The position numbers were made by a program, and so were the translations under genes. This document shows, piece by piece, positions 13,029 through 29,143 of a DNA stretch of 64,000 nucleotides. The notes beneath the pieces were generated by a model. The model was not told where the DNA came from, did not search any database, and saw only the letters and a list, made by a program, of their open reading frames with translations. The DNA is from Centroberyx gerrardi (taxonomy: Eukaryota > Chordata > Actinopteri > Beryciformes > Berycidae): the NCBI RefSeq assembly GCF_048128805.1, contig NC_136012.1:10762621-10826620 (forward strand). The letters run 5' to 3'. Position 1 is the stretch's first letter. Every line of letters begins with the position of its first letter.

Positions 13029-15389
13029 CTCACCAGACGTACGTCTTCTGTCGGGGACCACGAGGGTATTCCCATTGCTGCCCGGGACTATAGTAGAACC
13101 TATACTCATTCTGGGTCCAACTAACATGTACCGTCTGTCTCCAGATCTGTACTGGATGCTGTGGCACAGTGTCCCGTCGTAATTTGCGTCTTGTAAATAT
13201 TTGGAGGAATAGTCTGTGGGTTTGGAGCACTGCATCAGAATCAACACGATGATACTGATTAGGAAAAGCGCTGAAACCGAGCTTAAAGTTATGATCAGAT
13301 AAAATGTCACATTGTTATCCTCGTCATCCTTTGCTGCACTTTTAACATCAGAAGCTGCAAAAGCCTCTTTGGGCTCCACAGCCTTGATAATCACAGTTGC
13401 TGTTGCTGAGAGTGAAACGTTCCCATTGTCTTTTACCAGTATGACCAGTTTATGCTCAGCCTCGTCTGTCTCTGTGAATGACCGAAGTGTTCTTATCTGT
13501 CCTGTATAGCGGTCCAAAGCAAAGAGACTGTGGTCAGTCACTTCCTGCAGCGAAAATAATAACCAGCCGTTATATCCTATATCAGCGTCATAGGCTCTCA
13601 CTTTAGTCACCAAATGGCCTGCGTTCACATTGCGGGGAATCTCCTCCACACCTTCAGCAGAACCGTTAGCGCTGACTGGATACAAGATGACTGGAGCGTT
13701 GTCGTTCTGATCCAGAATGAACACGTTCACTGTGACGTTGCTGCTTAGTGATGGAGTTCCAGAGTCTGTGGCAACAACTTGGAAGTGGAATGTTTTCATT
13801 GTTTCAAAGTCAAAACTTTTTAGAGCCAGTATGTCCCCATTTTCAGCATTGATGTTTAGGTATGAGGCTATTTTTCCATGTTCACTTCCATCTCTCAGAA
13901 TGTGATATGAAAGAAGGGCATTATTGCCCTCATCACCATCAAATGCTTTGACTGAAAATACTGAAGCTCCTGCAGCGTTATTTTCACTGACATAGAAAAT
14001 ATACGGGACCAGTGAAAACGCTGGACTGTTATCGTTCACATCTGATACAACCACGCTTATTGTTTTCTCAGATGTCAAGGCTGGTTCCCCTGTGTCTTTA
14101 GCTACTATTGTTACATCATATTGAGAATGCTTTTCTCTATCAAGTGGGTCCTTGGTAACTATAGAGTACATACTTTCTTGTAAAGATTGTATTATTTTGA
14201 AAGGTACATCTTCCACTATAGAACAAATAACTTTCCCATTCAAACCAGAATCTAGGTCAGTAACGCTGATTAGTGCCACTGTAGTTCCGATTCTGGAATC
14301 CTCAGGAAGTGCAGTGGAAAATGATGTCACCTCGATCTGAGGTACATTATCATTGAGATCAACGATTTGCACAACAACGCTTTTGTCGGTTGTCAGCGGA
14401 GCAGCTCCTTTATCAGATGCTTGAATATCAATCTCATAACTATCATCCGTCTCAAAATCAATTAATTCTTTGACAATTATATCTCCTGTCCTGGCATTAA
14501 CTTCAAATAATTTACGTAATCTATTATTAACATTAGTACCAAAAGAATAAATGACCTCACCGTTGGAACCTTCATCCAAATCTGTGGCATTTACTTGTAT
14601 AACAGTTGTACCAATTGGGGAGTTCTCATTTAACATAACAGAATAAGTATCTTTAGTGAAAACTGGTGAATTATCATTAACATCCAATACCTCGACTATT
14701 ATGTGTATCGTGCCTGACCGCGGGGGTTTCCCTCCATCAAATGCAGTCAGCAGTAGCCTGTGGCTACTCGTGGATTCTCTGTCTAGTGGCCTCTGTAGAT
14801 TAAGAATAGGTATTTTACCATCCTTTCCTCTGTCTTTAACCTCCAAACGGAAATGGTCATTTTGACTAAGTTTATACTGTTGAACAGAATATGTTTCACC
14901 GTCAAGGTCTTGCGCAGCTAGCAGCTGAAATCTAGCACCAGGTAACGCAGATTCCGATATTTCAAAACGTTTTACTTTCTCTGGAAAAGTAGGTGAATGG
15001 TCATTTATATCCAGCACCTCCACCGAGACATAATGGATCTCCAGGGGATTCTCTAGCACGGTTTTCAGATTGATCAGACAAACACTGCTCCGTTCACAAA
15101 TCTCCTCTCTGTCCACCTTATGATTCACGTACAAGTTGCCATCGTTCTGATTTACCTCGAACAGGGGCTCATTAGACCCAGACACAATACGAAGTGCTCT
15201 CTCCTCCAGGATACTCACATCCAACCCCAAGTCCTTAACTATATTCCCTACAACGCTTCCTTGTTTCACTTCTTCAGATATGGAGTATCTAATCTGTGCC
15301 GAAGCGCCACTCCACATGAAAGCCGAAGCAACCATAATAGCAATCCATCGCCATAGCCCCGTCCACGCCTCTCGTCCTCTTTGTTCCAT
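13029..15389 (-). CDS. pcdha: Clustered protocadherin alpha-type variable exon 15
   Basis: 787 codons, [11 protein letters not shown] to Ser-Gly-Glu with the variant end GGTGAG at the donor (GT at 13028-13027). Signal peptide about 1-31; EC1 CERSSVC. The EC1 start departs from relatives ([44 protein letters not shown]). EC4 reads [20 protein letters not shown] where others have [12 protein letters not shown]5 has [16 protein letters not shown]. In the membrane segment ITLSSVS replaces ITLGSVS and LILMQC replaces LIVMQC. Reading through the donor would add 26 codons before a stop, so an unspliced transcript would give a short alternative tail. Confidence 0.95.
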
Positions 15390-15562
15390 GATTTGAAGAA
15401 TAAATCAATACTCCAAAATATCCGAACTAAAACGACGCCGTTACATTACAGAATCCATCATATTCCTCAATCCGTGTTCAACAGAATGTTAGAACAAAGC
15501 CGTTGATTGTTTGCCGTCACTTCACATGTGATAATACCGGAATGGAAACTACAGACAAGCAA

Positions 15563-15620
15563 ATGGATGGGCGTTTATACATAAGACACACTTTTGCACT
15601 TGTGCACTGCCACCACGCGA
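15563..15620 (-). promoter_or_regulatory. Variable exon 15 promoter: CSE/CTCF-like element with TATA-like box
   Basis: The sequence cactgccaccacgcga (15605-15620) is 216 bp from the ATG. GTATAAAC (minus strand, about 15573-15580) and atggatgggcg at 15563 follow in the direction of transcription. Confidence 0.7.
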
Positions 15621-15870
15621 GTCCTGCAAATATTGCAGCACTGTGTATGACCGTTACAACCAGTTCAGATACTGGCGAAATATGAGAGAAGAAAAAGGCG
15701 TAGCAATTTATTCAACACGCTATGTGCAGTAGGTGTCCTTTAATAATAATTAAAAAAAATCTACTCTTCAACTAAGCAAAGTGTAATGCTTATGGATATA
15801 GAATATCCGTATTTCAAAGAATTAATTAAGTTAGAGCAACAGCTGCACCCAAAATAAAAACAGAAACAAA

Positions 15871-15891
15871 TTCAGCACCACGGACAATGAT
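15871..15891 (+). promoter_or_regulatory. RE1/NRSE upstream of exon 15
   Basis: Reads ttcagcaccacggaca then atgat: perfect for 16 bases, then decayed. About 17 of 21 match, 251 bp upstream of the CSE. Confidence 0.75.
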
Positions 15892-16119
15892 GAATGTGAA
15901 TTCTGGTTTCGATGGAACACTGGGCACAAAAAACAAACAAGAAAAAAAAACCTCATAGAATAGGCCTACATAACAAACCAGTCCAAATTTGAATCCTCCT
16001 GATTGCAATTTTTGAAATAGTCGTTAAAATACACTCTGGGCACCTATTGAAAGAATATTGCTTAAAAATGTCAAAAAGATATATCAGATATAGTAGATAT
16101 ATATGTATGTCCTTCTTAC

Positions 16120-18480
<2,361 letters not shown>

Positions 18481-18667
18481 GGTTTGTCAATTAAAAACGT
18501 AACAATCCACGCTCCCAGAACAAAAGTTGTGTTGTCAACGCCGCATGATCCAAAACAATATAAAAAGTGTTAATCCTCCAACAAAATCTTACTGATGCAG
18601 GCGAAGCAACTGATGTGATGCCTCAACCTTCGATTAATTCGGGCAATGGCTGAATGAGAAATCGACA

Positions 18668-18742
18668 AAGAGGGTGGACCCAAGCAAATAACGTGAGATT
18701 ATATCATGAGCGTTATTCTGTTTGCACACTGACGCCATGCGA
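18668..18742 (-). promoter_or_regulatory. Variable exon 14 promoter: CSE/CTCF-like element plus G-rich box
   Basis: The sequence cactgacgccatgcga (18727-18742) is 247 bp from the ATG. The box agagggtggaccc starts at about 18669, a clear example of the MEQRG-subfamily form. Confidence 0.7.
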
Positions 18743-18984
18743 TGTCTCCTGAGATTGCAAAATGTATTGTTCTAAGTCATTACAAAGCCGAGGGAGGTAA
18801 CAATGTCGAATTAAACAACACATTAAATTAGACATGTCTTCATGCAAATTATGGTAATATGAATGAAGATGTTCAAGATGGTAAATATCATGAAAAAGGT
18901 GTATGGCTTTCATTCCGTGTTAAAAAGCACAGATATTTATTTTTCTGGTGACTTCTACAAGCAAGTATTACCGGAGCGCCTAAT

Positions 18985-19005
18985 TTCAGCACCTTGGAGA
19001 GAGGC
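18985..19005 (+). promoter_or_regulatory. Decayed RE1/NRSE upstream of exon 14
   Basis: Left half ttcagcacc is intact; the rest (ttggagagaggc) is diverged. About 16 of 21 match, 243 bp upstream of the CSE. Confidence 0.6.
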
Positions 19006-19247
19006 AACTGCATTCCAAACACTGGCGATAGATACATAACACGTTGCTTAATGAGAAAACGTTCAAAAAACACTAAACAAACTTTTCTAACCCAGTTGAC
19101 TGCACCAGCGGTGATTTTAAAACGTGTAGGTGATATGCTCTCTATGTCCCAAATAACATTTGTGGTAATGTGTCAATGTAAATGAAACAGATGTTGCTCT
19201 ACTGATCATGCAGCACCTACTATGATATGCCATTAAAACCATCTTAC

Positions 19248-21578
19248 CTCTCCAGATGCCCGTCTCCTGTCGGGGACCACAAGAGTATTTCCATTGCTGC
19301 CCGGGACTATAGTAGAACCTATACTCATTCTGGGTCCAACTAACATGTATCGTCTGTCTCCAGATCTGTACTGGATGCTGTGGCACAGTGTCCCATCATA
19401 ATTTGCGTCTTGTAAATACTTGGAGGAATAGTCTGTAGGTTTGGAGCACTGCATTACAATCAACACGATGATACTGATAAGAAAAAGTGCTGAAACCGAG
19501 CCCAAAGTTATCATCAAATAAAACGTCACGTTATTCTCCTCATCATCTTTTGGTGCACTTTTAACATCAGAAGCTGCAAAAGCCTCTTTGGGCTCCACGG
19601 CCTTGACAATCACAGTAGCTGTTGCTGAGAGTGATACATTCCCATTGTCTTTTACCAGTATGACCAGTTTATGCTCAGCCTCGTCTGTCTCTGTGAATGA
19701 CCGAAGTGTTCTTATCTGTCCTGTATAGCGGTCCAAAGCAAAGAGACTGTGGTCAGTCACTTCCTGCAGTGAAAATAATAACCAGCCGTTATATCCTATA
19801 TCAGCGTCATAGGCTCTCACTTTAGTCACCAAATGTCCTGCGTTCACATTGCGGGGAATCTCCTCCACACCTTCAGCAGAACCGTTAGCGCTGACTGGAT
19901 ACAAGATGACTGGAGCGTTGTCGTTCTGATCCAGAATGAACACGTTTACTGTGACGTTGCTGCTTAATGATGGAGTTCCAGAGTCTGTGGCAACAACTTG
20001 GAAGTGGAATGTTTTCAATGTTTCAAAGTCCAAGCTTTTTAGTGCGGAAATTTGGCCAGTATCAGAATTGATATTAAGAAAGGGCGCCATATCATTCTGT
20101 GCCTTGTAACCTTTGACAAGATGATAGGTTATAATTGCATTTTCACCCAAATCTTTATCAGAAGCACTTACAGTGAGTATGGACTCTCCTGGAACATTGT
20201 TTTCAAATATATACAACGCAAGAGGATTTTGAGAGAATACTGGACTGTTATCATTCACATCTACAATCTCAATACTCAACGTTTTTATGGTAGATAAAGG
20301 AGGTTGGCCGCAGTCTGTAGCTGTGATTGTAATGTTAAAATGGGACAGACGTTCTCTATCTAAGCGACCCTTTGTGACGACCGAATATACATTGTCTTGA
20401 AAGGAAGGTTTGAGCTCAAATGGTGAGTTTTCAGAAATTCTGCAAATTACTTTACCGTTAATTCCAGAATCTTTATCTGTCAAACTAATTAGAGAAATTA
20501 CGGTTCCTGGTTTTGCATCTTCTGCCACTGTATTAGAGAGTGATGTCACGTCAATTTCCGGTTTGTTATCGTTCACGTCTTCTATCTTTATAATAACTCT
20601 GCAATCAACACTTAATGGAGGCTGTCCTTTATCAGATGCTTGTACGTTCAACCTGTATACCTCGTTCTCTTCAAAGTCTATTTTCCCTTTAACTCTAATC
20701 ACACCCGTAACACTATCCAACTGGAAAAGGTCGTGTACGCCTTTCTTCAAATTTCTACCAAGTGTATATTCAACGTCGCCATTAGATCCGTCGTCCGCAT
20801 CTGTTGCACTGATTTTTACAACGATCTTACCTATATCAGAATTCTCTTGTAGAATCACGGAGTACACATCTTGACCGCAAACTGGCTGGTTATCATTTGT
20901 GTCTAGTACGGTAACAGTCACGTTGAGGGTCCCTGATTTAGGCGGATTTCCTCCATCTATTGCTGTCAACAGCAATACATGCTTGATATTCTGCTCCCGG
21001 TCCAAAGCTTTTTGTAATACCAAGAACGGAATTTTGTCCTCATCCCCACTATCTCGGAGCTCTAGATCAAAATGTTCGTTTTCATTTAATGTATAACGTC
21101 GAACAGAATTAATTCCTGAGTCCAGATCACGCGCAGTGTGCAATTCAAAGCGAGCACCGGGAAGTTTATTTTCGGCTACCTCTATATCCAAGCGTTTGTC
21201 TGAAAAACTGGGAGAATTGTCATTTATGTCTGTTATCTCTATCCCCACGTAATGAATTTCTAGAGGATTTTCAACAGCGATTTTTAGATTGATCAGGCAG
21301 GGGCCGCTACTATCACACAGCTCCTCTCGGTCGATATTCTTATGAACAAACAAGACCCCATTGTTCTGATTTACCTCAAAAAGTGCGTCTTTAGATCCAG
21401 ACACGATACGAAAACGCCGTGCTGTCAGCGTGCTAACATCGAGTCCCAAGTCCTTTGCAACATTTCCAACAAAGGATTCCACTTTCACCTCCTCTGGAAT
21501 AGAGTATCGTATCTGCGCGGAAACCTGCACGGCACACAGCAGGAGAGAGATAAGCAGAGCAACCCAGCAGTACTCCAT
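19248..21578 (-). CDS. pcdha: Clustered protocadherin alpha-type variable exon 13 (EYW/IPEEVK subfamily)
   Basis: 777 codons, MEYCWVALL to Ser-Gly-Glu, donor GT at 19247-19246. Signal peptide is short (about 1-21) because translation starts at the Met that follows QRRR in relatives; an upstream ATG in that position is not seen. Mature start [14 protein letters not shown], then [19 protein letters not shown], marks it as a member of the exon 2-9 subfamily although it sits between exons 12 and 14 of the other. EC2 ends [12 protein letters not shown], with a Cys shared by exons 6 and 1. EC5 reads [29 protein letters not shown]. Its promoter also carries the GGGGCAGGGC box of that subfamily, so promoter and exon moved together. 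Confidence 0.95.
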
Positions 21579-21760
21579 TCTATCTGTCCTTCGTCTATCT
21601 TCAGTAACACATCAAGAGACAAACCAATCGATTGTAATAGCAAGCCCATGGGTGTGTAACCATCTGATATTCCATATTTTTATGCTTTAAAAATCGAAGT
21701 AAATCCCATCTGTTTCGAGTGCGATCTCTTCCTTCAGCTGAGATGAACAAAATCTCTCTG

Positions 21761-21824
21761 AGAGGGGCAGGGCTTAACCTGAACACATACAACGTGTTCC
21801 TGGTGGAACATCGACACCATGTGG
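21761..21824 (-). promoter_or_regulatory. Variable exon 13 promoter: CSE/CTCF-like element plus GCCCTGCCCC box
   Basis: The sequence catcgacaccatgtgg (21809-21824) is 231 bp from the ATG. agaggggcagggcttaa at 21761 gives TTAAGCCCTGCCCC on the coding strand. Next to it, about 21738-21755, is gctgagatgaacaaaatct, also seen before exons 3, 7 and 8. Confidence 0.72.
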
Positions 21825-21891
21825 CCCAACGTAAAGTCTATCTCGATTTAATACTACAGAAAATTTACTATGTGAAGAAGAATTGATAATT

Positions 21892-21964
21892 GTGAGGACC
21901 CCAGGAAGACTAGCTGTCATTAATTTGCCAGCTAATGGGGATCCTAATAAAACAATAAAACACA
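21892..21964 (+). mobile_element. Retroposon 3' tail (LINE/SINE type) remnant
   Basis: Contains gaggaccccaggaagacta, then gctaatggggatcctaataa and AATAAAA repeats. I recognise this as the tail shared by many fish LINE-related retroposons. Only the tail is present. It sits between the CSE and the RE1 of exon 13. Confidence 0.6.
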
Positions 21965-21998
21965 ACCATGCTCTGTAAACACAAGTGCACAACTGCAT

Positions 21999-22019
21999 TC
22001 CAGCACGACGGAGAGCAAC
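21999..22019 (+). promoter_or_regulatory. Decayed RE1/NRSE upstream of exon 13
   Basis: Reads tccagcacgacgga then gagcaac, about 16 of 21, 175 bp upstream of the CSE. The second half equals that of the exon 17 site. Confidence 0.6.
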
Positions 22020-22129
22020 AATCCAACATTATGTTCAACAGTAACTAGACGCATTAAAGTCATCAAGGCAAATGTATCCCACTTAAAGGGCAATACCGGT
22101 GTCACTTTAGAGTTACAGACCATTTACAC

Positions 22130-22273
22130 GGGGTGTCCTGGTGGCTCAGTGTTCAAAGGTGCATAATGTAAATGAGTCCTGCGTTGGAATCCGAGTACCA
22201 TTATCGCATTTCATCCTCCAATCTTTCATCTCTCTCTACTGTATAATAAACACAAAAATGCCCAGAAAATAAT
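22130..22273 (+). mobile_element. tRNA-derived SINE remnant
   Basis: The A-box-like gtggctcagtgt (22141) and a B-box-like ggaatccgag (about 22186) are followed by a ctttcatctctctctactg stretch and an aataaacacaaaaatgccc tail. This is the plan of fish SINEs common in several teleost orders. It is diverged, and the family was not resolved. Confidence 0.65.
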
Positions 22274-23149
22274 GTTAATAGGGCCATTTACTACTGTCTA
22301 CGTCTGGTTTACATTTCCCCCAATCATTTTGCAATGTATATCATATGTTTATGCTAAAAAGGACGTCATTTTTAACAGATTTGTGTTACTCTTTAAAACA
22401 ATATATGTTCATGTCAATACATTTTAGCACAAAATATGCTGTTAACATACATAGTGTTGAAAAGTAACCTAAAGTAACTAACCCAAAGAAGACACTCATA
22501 TGCGTTCAAAATGACGCGTCGTTTTAAGAGTGTAATTATATTTTCAACATTTACGCTTTCGTCGTTTTTAAACTACAAAAAGGTTACGCTGTCAAACGTA
22601 TCTTCAGATTAACTACCAACTAACAAAAAAGTTTGTAAGGCGACATGGTTTTGATCATTTACTTGCGGAGACTTCCAATTCTTCCTGTGGATGTCAGTTG
22701 ACTGACAGTAAGCAGAGAAAACCCTAATACCCCTATACTCAAACACTCAACTCGGGCACAATTAAAGATAAAACAGACACTGAAATAAAAAAAAAATAGT
22801 CTGATGGATATCATCTCTCTCGGAAAAAAAAATAAAATTTGTGGAAGCTGCTTTTCATACTGCACATGAATGAATGGCAGCAAATTGTTTCTTCTGAAAC
22901 TAGGAAGAAGAGTCCTGATAACTCCAACTTGGTTGACTGTGTGCAGGCACCAAAGGGGGTGAGGGGCAATCTAGACGATCGGCACACTAAACAAACGGTA
23001 TTATCCTTTACTGACGAACTCTGTCAATAGAATATCTGTCAACATTATACAGTTTACTGTCCAAAATTGATGTAAAAAGTGTGGGTTTTGGAGAGTGGTG
23101 CTGCAAACAAATATATGTTCAGAGTGATTATTTTTTAAATAAGTCTTAC
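22274..23149. other. Long spacer between exons 12 and 13
   Basis: AT-rich DNA with A/T runs and no open frame, RE1 or CSE that I can see. Together with the two retroposon remnants to the left it makes this one of the widest spacers in the array. Confidence 0.5.
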
Positions 23150-25510
23150 CTCTCCAGATGCCCTCCTCCTGTCGGGGACCACTAGAGTATTCCCATTGCT
23201 GCCCGGGACTATAGTAGAACCTATACTCATTCTGGGTCCAACTAACATGTATCGCCTGTCTCCAGATCTGTACTGGATGCTGTGGCACAGTGTCCCGTCG
23301 TAATTCGTGTCTTGTAAATATTTAGAGGAATAGTCTGTGGGTTTGGAGCATTGCATTGCAATTAACACAATGATACTGATGAGAAAAAGTGTTGAAACCG
23401 AGCCCAAAGTTATCATCAGATAAAACGTCACATTATTCTCCTCCTCGTCTTTTGCTGCACTTTTAACATCAGAAGCTGCAAATGCCTCTTTGGGCTCCAC
23501 GGCCTTGATAATCACAGTAGCTGTTGCTGAGAGTGATACATTCCCATTGTCTTTTACCAGTATGACCAGTTTATGCTCAGCCTCGTCTGTCTCTGTGAAT
23601 GACCGAAGTGTTCTTATCTGTCCTGTATAGCGGTCCAAAGCAAAGAGACTGTGGTCAGTCACTTCCTGCAGTGAAAATAATAACCAGCCGTTATATCCTA
23701 TATCAGCGTCATAGGCTCTCACTTTAGTCACCAAATGTCCTGCGTTCACATTGCGGGGAATCTCCTCCACACCTTCAGCAGAACCGTTAGCGCTGAGTGG
23801 ATACAAGATGACTGGAGCGTTGTCGTTCTGATCCAGAATGAACACGTTCACTGTGACGTTGCTGCTTAGTGATGGAGTTCCAGAGTCTGTGGCAACAACG
23901 TGGAATTGGAAGGCTTTCATTGTTTCAAAGTCAAAACTTTTTAGAGCCAAAATATCTCCATTTTCGGGGTTGATGTTAAGAAATGATATCACTTTGTTTT
24001 CATAACCTCCATCTCTGAGAATATGATATGAAATGAGAGCATTATCTCCCTCATCACGATCAGACGCCCTTAAAGAAAATACCAAGGCTCCAGGAGGGTT
24101 ATTCTCAGTGATATAGAAAGTATAGGGGCTCACTGAAAATTCTGGACTGTTGTCATTCACATCTGACACAACAACACTTATAGTCTTTTCGGATGTTAAA
24201 GCTGGTTCACCTGCGTCTTTGGCGATTATAGTAATATCATATTGTGATTGCTGTTCCCTGTCGAGCTGTGACTTTGTGACCACAGCAAACATGTTGTCTT
24301 GTATTGATGGAGTTAATGTGAAGGGGCTATTTTCAGCTACATAACTGATAATTTTCCCGTTAATTCCAGAGTCTAAATCAGTAATGCTGATAAGTGCTAC
24401 TGTTGTTCCTTGTCTAGAGTCCTCTGAAATTGCACTTGACAATGATGCCACTTCTATCTCAGGTGGATTGTCATTTATATCTCCAATTTTAATAATGACA
24501 CTTTTATCTGTTCTGAAGGGAATGATTCCTTTATCAGATGCCTGTATATCAATGTCATAGCTGTCTTGTTCCTCAAAATCCACCTGACCTTTCACAAGTA
24601 TTTCCCCGGTAACAGAGTCGACATCAAACAAATATCGTATCTTACTTTTGACATCATTGCCAAATGAATAAACTACCTCCCCGTTGGAACCGTCGTCTAA
24701 ATCGGTTGCGTTTACTTGGATGACTGTTGTGCCAACCGGGGCGTTCTCTTGTAGCACAGCGGAATATGTGTCTTTGGTAAAAACCGGCATATTGTCATTC
24801 ACATCTAAAACATCAATATATATTTCAACTGTCCCTGTCTTTGGAGGGTTTCCGCCATCTATAGCTGTCAACCGCAATCTATGGCTAATTCTCGCCTCTC
24901 TGTCTAGCGGTCTCTGTAATTGTAAAATTGGAGTTTTACCATCTCTTCCTCGATCTTTAACCTCTAAACGAAAATGGTCATTCTGACTGAGTTTATACTG
25001 TTGGACAGAATTTGCGCCACCATCTGGGTCACGGGCATTTTGTAACTGATACCGTGCCCCTGGTAACGCAGACTCTGAGATCTCGAGCCTTTTCTCTTTT
25101 TCTGGAAAGGTGGGAGAGTGGTCGTTTATATCCATTACTTCTACGGCGACATAATTGACCTCTAGTGGGTTTTCTAGCACTGCTTTAAGGTTGATCAAAC
25201 ATACACCGCTCTCTCCACACACCTCCTCTCGGTCTATTTTACGGTTCACATAAAGGACCCCGTCATTCTCATTTACCTTGAAAAAAGGTTCAGTCGAGCC
25301 AGAAATTAGACGAAATCCCCTCTCCTTCATTATATTCAGGTCTATTCCCAAATCCTTAGCTATATTCCCAACAAAGGTCCCTTCTTTGAGCTCTTCAGAT
25401 ATAGTGTATCTTATTTGTGCCGAGGCTGCACTGAAAACCAAAAGCAAATTGGTCACAAAGACGACCAACTGCGTTCGCTTCCGCCATGCCTCTCGTCCTC
25501 TTTGTTCCAT
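23150..25510 (-). CDS. pcdha: Clustered protocadherin alpha-type variable exon 12
   Basis: 787 codons from [11 protein letters not shown] (ATG at 25510) to Ser-Gly-Glu, donor GT at 23149-23148. An in-frame ATG ten codons further upstream (25540) is disfavoured because it would bury the signal peptide (about 1-31). It pairs with exon 10: both have DLGI-LN-(I/M)(M/L)[20 protein letters not shown] in EC2 and [10 protein letters not shown] in EC5. Own marks are CGESGVC in EC1, [16 protein letters not shown] (others HYV), a [18 protein letters not shown]3 end, ILYPLSANG in EC6 (shared with exons 4 and 5) and LIAMQC in the membrane helix. Confidence 0.95.
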
Positions 25511-25698
25511 GTTTTGAGGTGAAAGTATAACTCCAAACATGTCTATTATTCCCCAGAAGCCTCTATTATTTATCCATCGCCGTTTGGAATATATTCGCTC
25601 GTCGCTGGAATGTGTTTTAGATTGTAGAACGCCGATCGCTGTGCGTTTACTCCAACGGTTATGGCTAAATAAATGTTATTTACGGAGACTGAGCGCTG

Positions 25699-25761
25699 AA
25701 GGGGCGTACTCGTTTATGCCGAAATTCGGCGTTATACTGATAAGGCACTGCCACCATGTGA
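25699..25761 (-). promoter_or_regulatory. Variable exon 12 promoter: CSE/CTCF-like element
   Basis: The sequence cactgccaccatgtga (25746-25761) is 236 bp from the ATG. aaggggcgtactcgtttatg at 25699 holds the G box. Confidence 0.68.
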
Positions 25762-25985
25762 ATCTTTATAGTAATACATGAATACTTTTGATACTTCACA
25801 TTTTAAATTAATATCTCATCAAGGATGACACCTGCAAACACCACCGTCTCTAAAACAAAAATTTACCAAGACATAGGCTAATACTAACGTAAACTAAAAG
25901 TAGGGTTGCCAGCGGTTTATTTTATCTGGAACATCTCCGTGTAGGCTCAGGAGAAACAATAATTCTCAATCTGAAGAATGGTTCA

Positions 25986-26006
25986 TTCAACACCATGGGC
26001 AAGAAC
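25986..26006 (+). promoter_or_regulatory. Strongly decayed RE1-like site upstream of exon 12
   Basis: Reads ttcaacaccatgggcaagaa. About 14 of 21 match; it is recognised mainly by its position, 225 bp upstream of the CSE. Probably not functional. Confidence 0.35.
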
Positions 26007-26150
26007 GATGAGTCATGATTCAAATTAAATAAAGTTAATTCAATCTGAAACTAATGGTGAATCCGCACGATATAAAGCATATAGATCACATGATAAAGTG
26101 TGCTCACAATTAGCACACATAGCAAAGATGAGTGTATTTACGGTTCTTAC

Positions 26151-28511
<2,361 letters not shown>

Positions 28512-28690
28512 GATTTGAAAATAAAATGTTCCAAAGCTCCAGGAAAAACAACTCCTTTATCAAATGAAACGCATTCAAAATCTTCCAAAATGAAGGTGGA
28601 TAGACTCCAATATAATGTCAAAATATTAAATATTGAATATTAGTCGTCTGCTTGCATGATCCTTCCGATGCCGAAATCATAACCGACCTG

Positions 28691-28760
28691 AGGGGTGGAC
28701 CCACCTCTCTGACAAAAGACTCCACTAAAACACTTTTGTGCTTATACTGACACCAAGTGA
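28691..28760 (-). promoter_or_regulatory. Variable exon 11 promoter: CSE/CTCF-like element plus G-rich box
   Basis: The sequence tactgacaccaagtga (28745-28760) is 234 bp from the ATG. aggggtggacccacct at 28691 is the clearest GGTCCACCCC-type box of the array. Confidence 0.7.
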
Positions 28761-28948
28761 TGCTTTTCCAGTCTGCAATACTGCCTAAATCAGAAAGTTT
28801 AAGGAAACCTAACTGAAAATAACACTGATGTTTTAGCGAAAATGCTAAGGCTACTTAAAGGGAGTATTTTTGACGTTTTCTGTTAGACACGGCTTGCCTT
28901 GATAAATCTGTGCCAACACCACATGCCAACACCAGTAGAAATGCATGG

Positions 28949-28969
28949 TTCAGCACCACGGACAGCGAC
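28949..28969 (+). promoter_or_regulatory. Near-perfect RE1/NRSE upstream of exon 11
   Basis: ttcagcaccac directly followed by ggacagcgac. 20 of 21 positions match the consensus, the best site in the window. It lies 189 bp upstream of the CSE. Confidence 0.9.
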
Positions 28970-29143
28970 AACACTCGGAGGTTTTTTATGACTCATCCGT
29001 AGAATCACACTCTAAAACACACATTCTTCCAACACGATTACACGTCATTTATGATAGCATATTTTTAAAATATGGCTGTCGTGATGAAAATAAACCAGAC
29101 GAAAAAGGCAGAATTAGATAGAAGCCAAACCAAAGTATCTTAC

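Noticed and set aside
21892-22273. A functional tRNA gene at the SINE
   Set aside because: Only A-box and B-box-like words remain; no cloverleaf can be formed, and the downstream tail is typical of a SINE.
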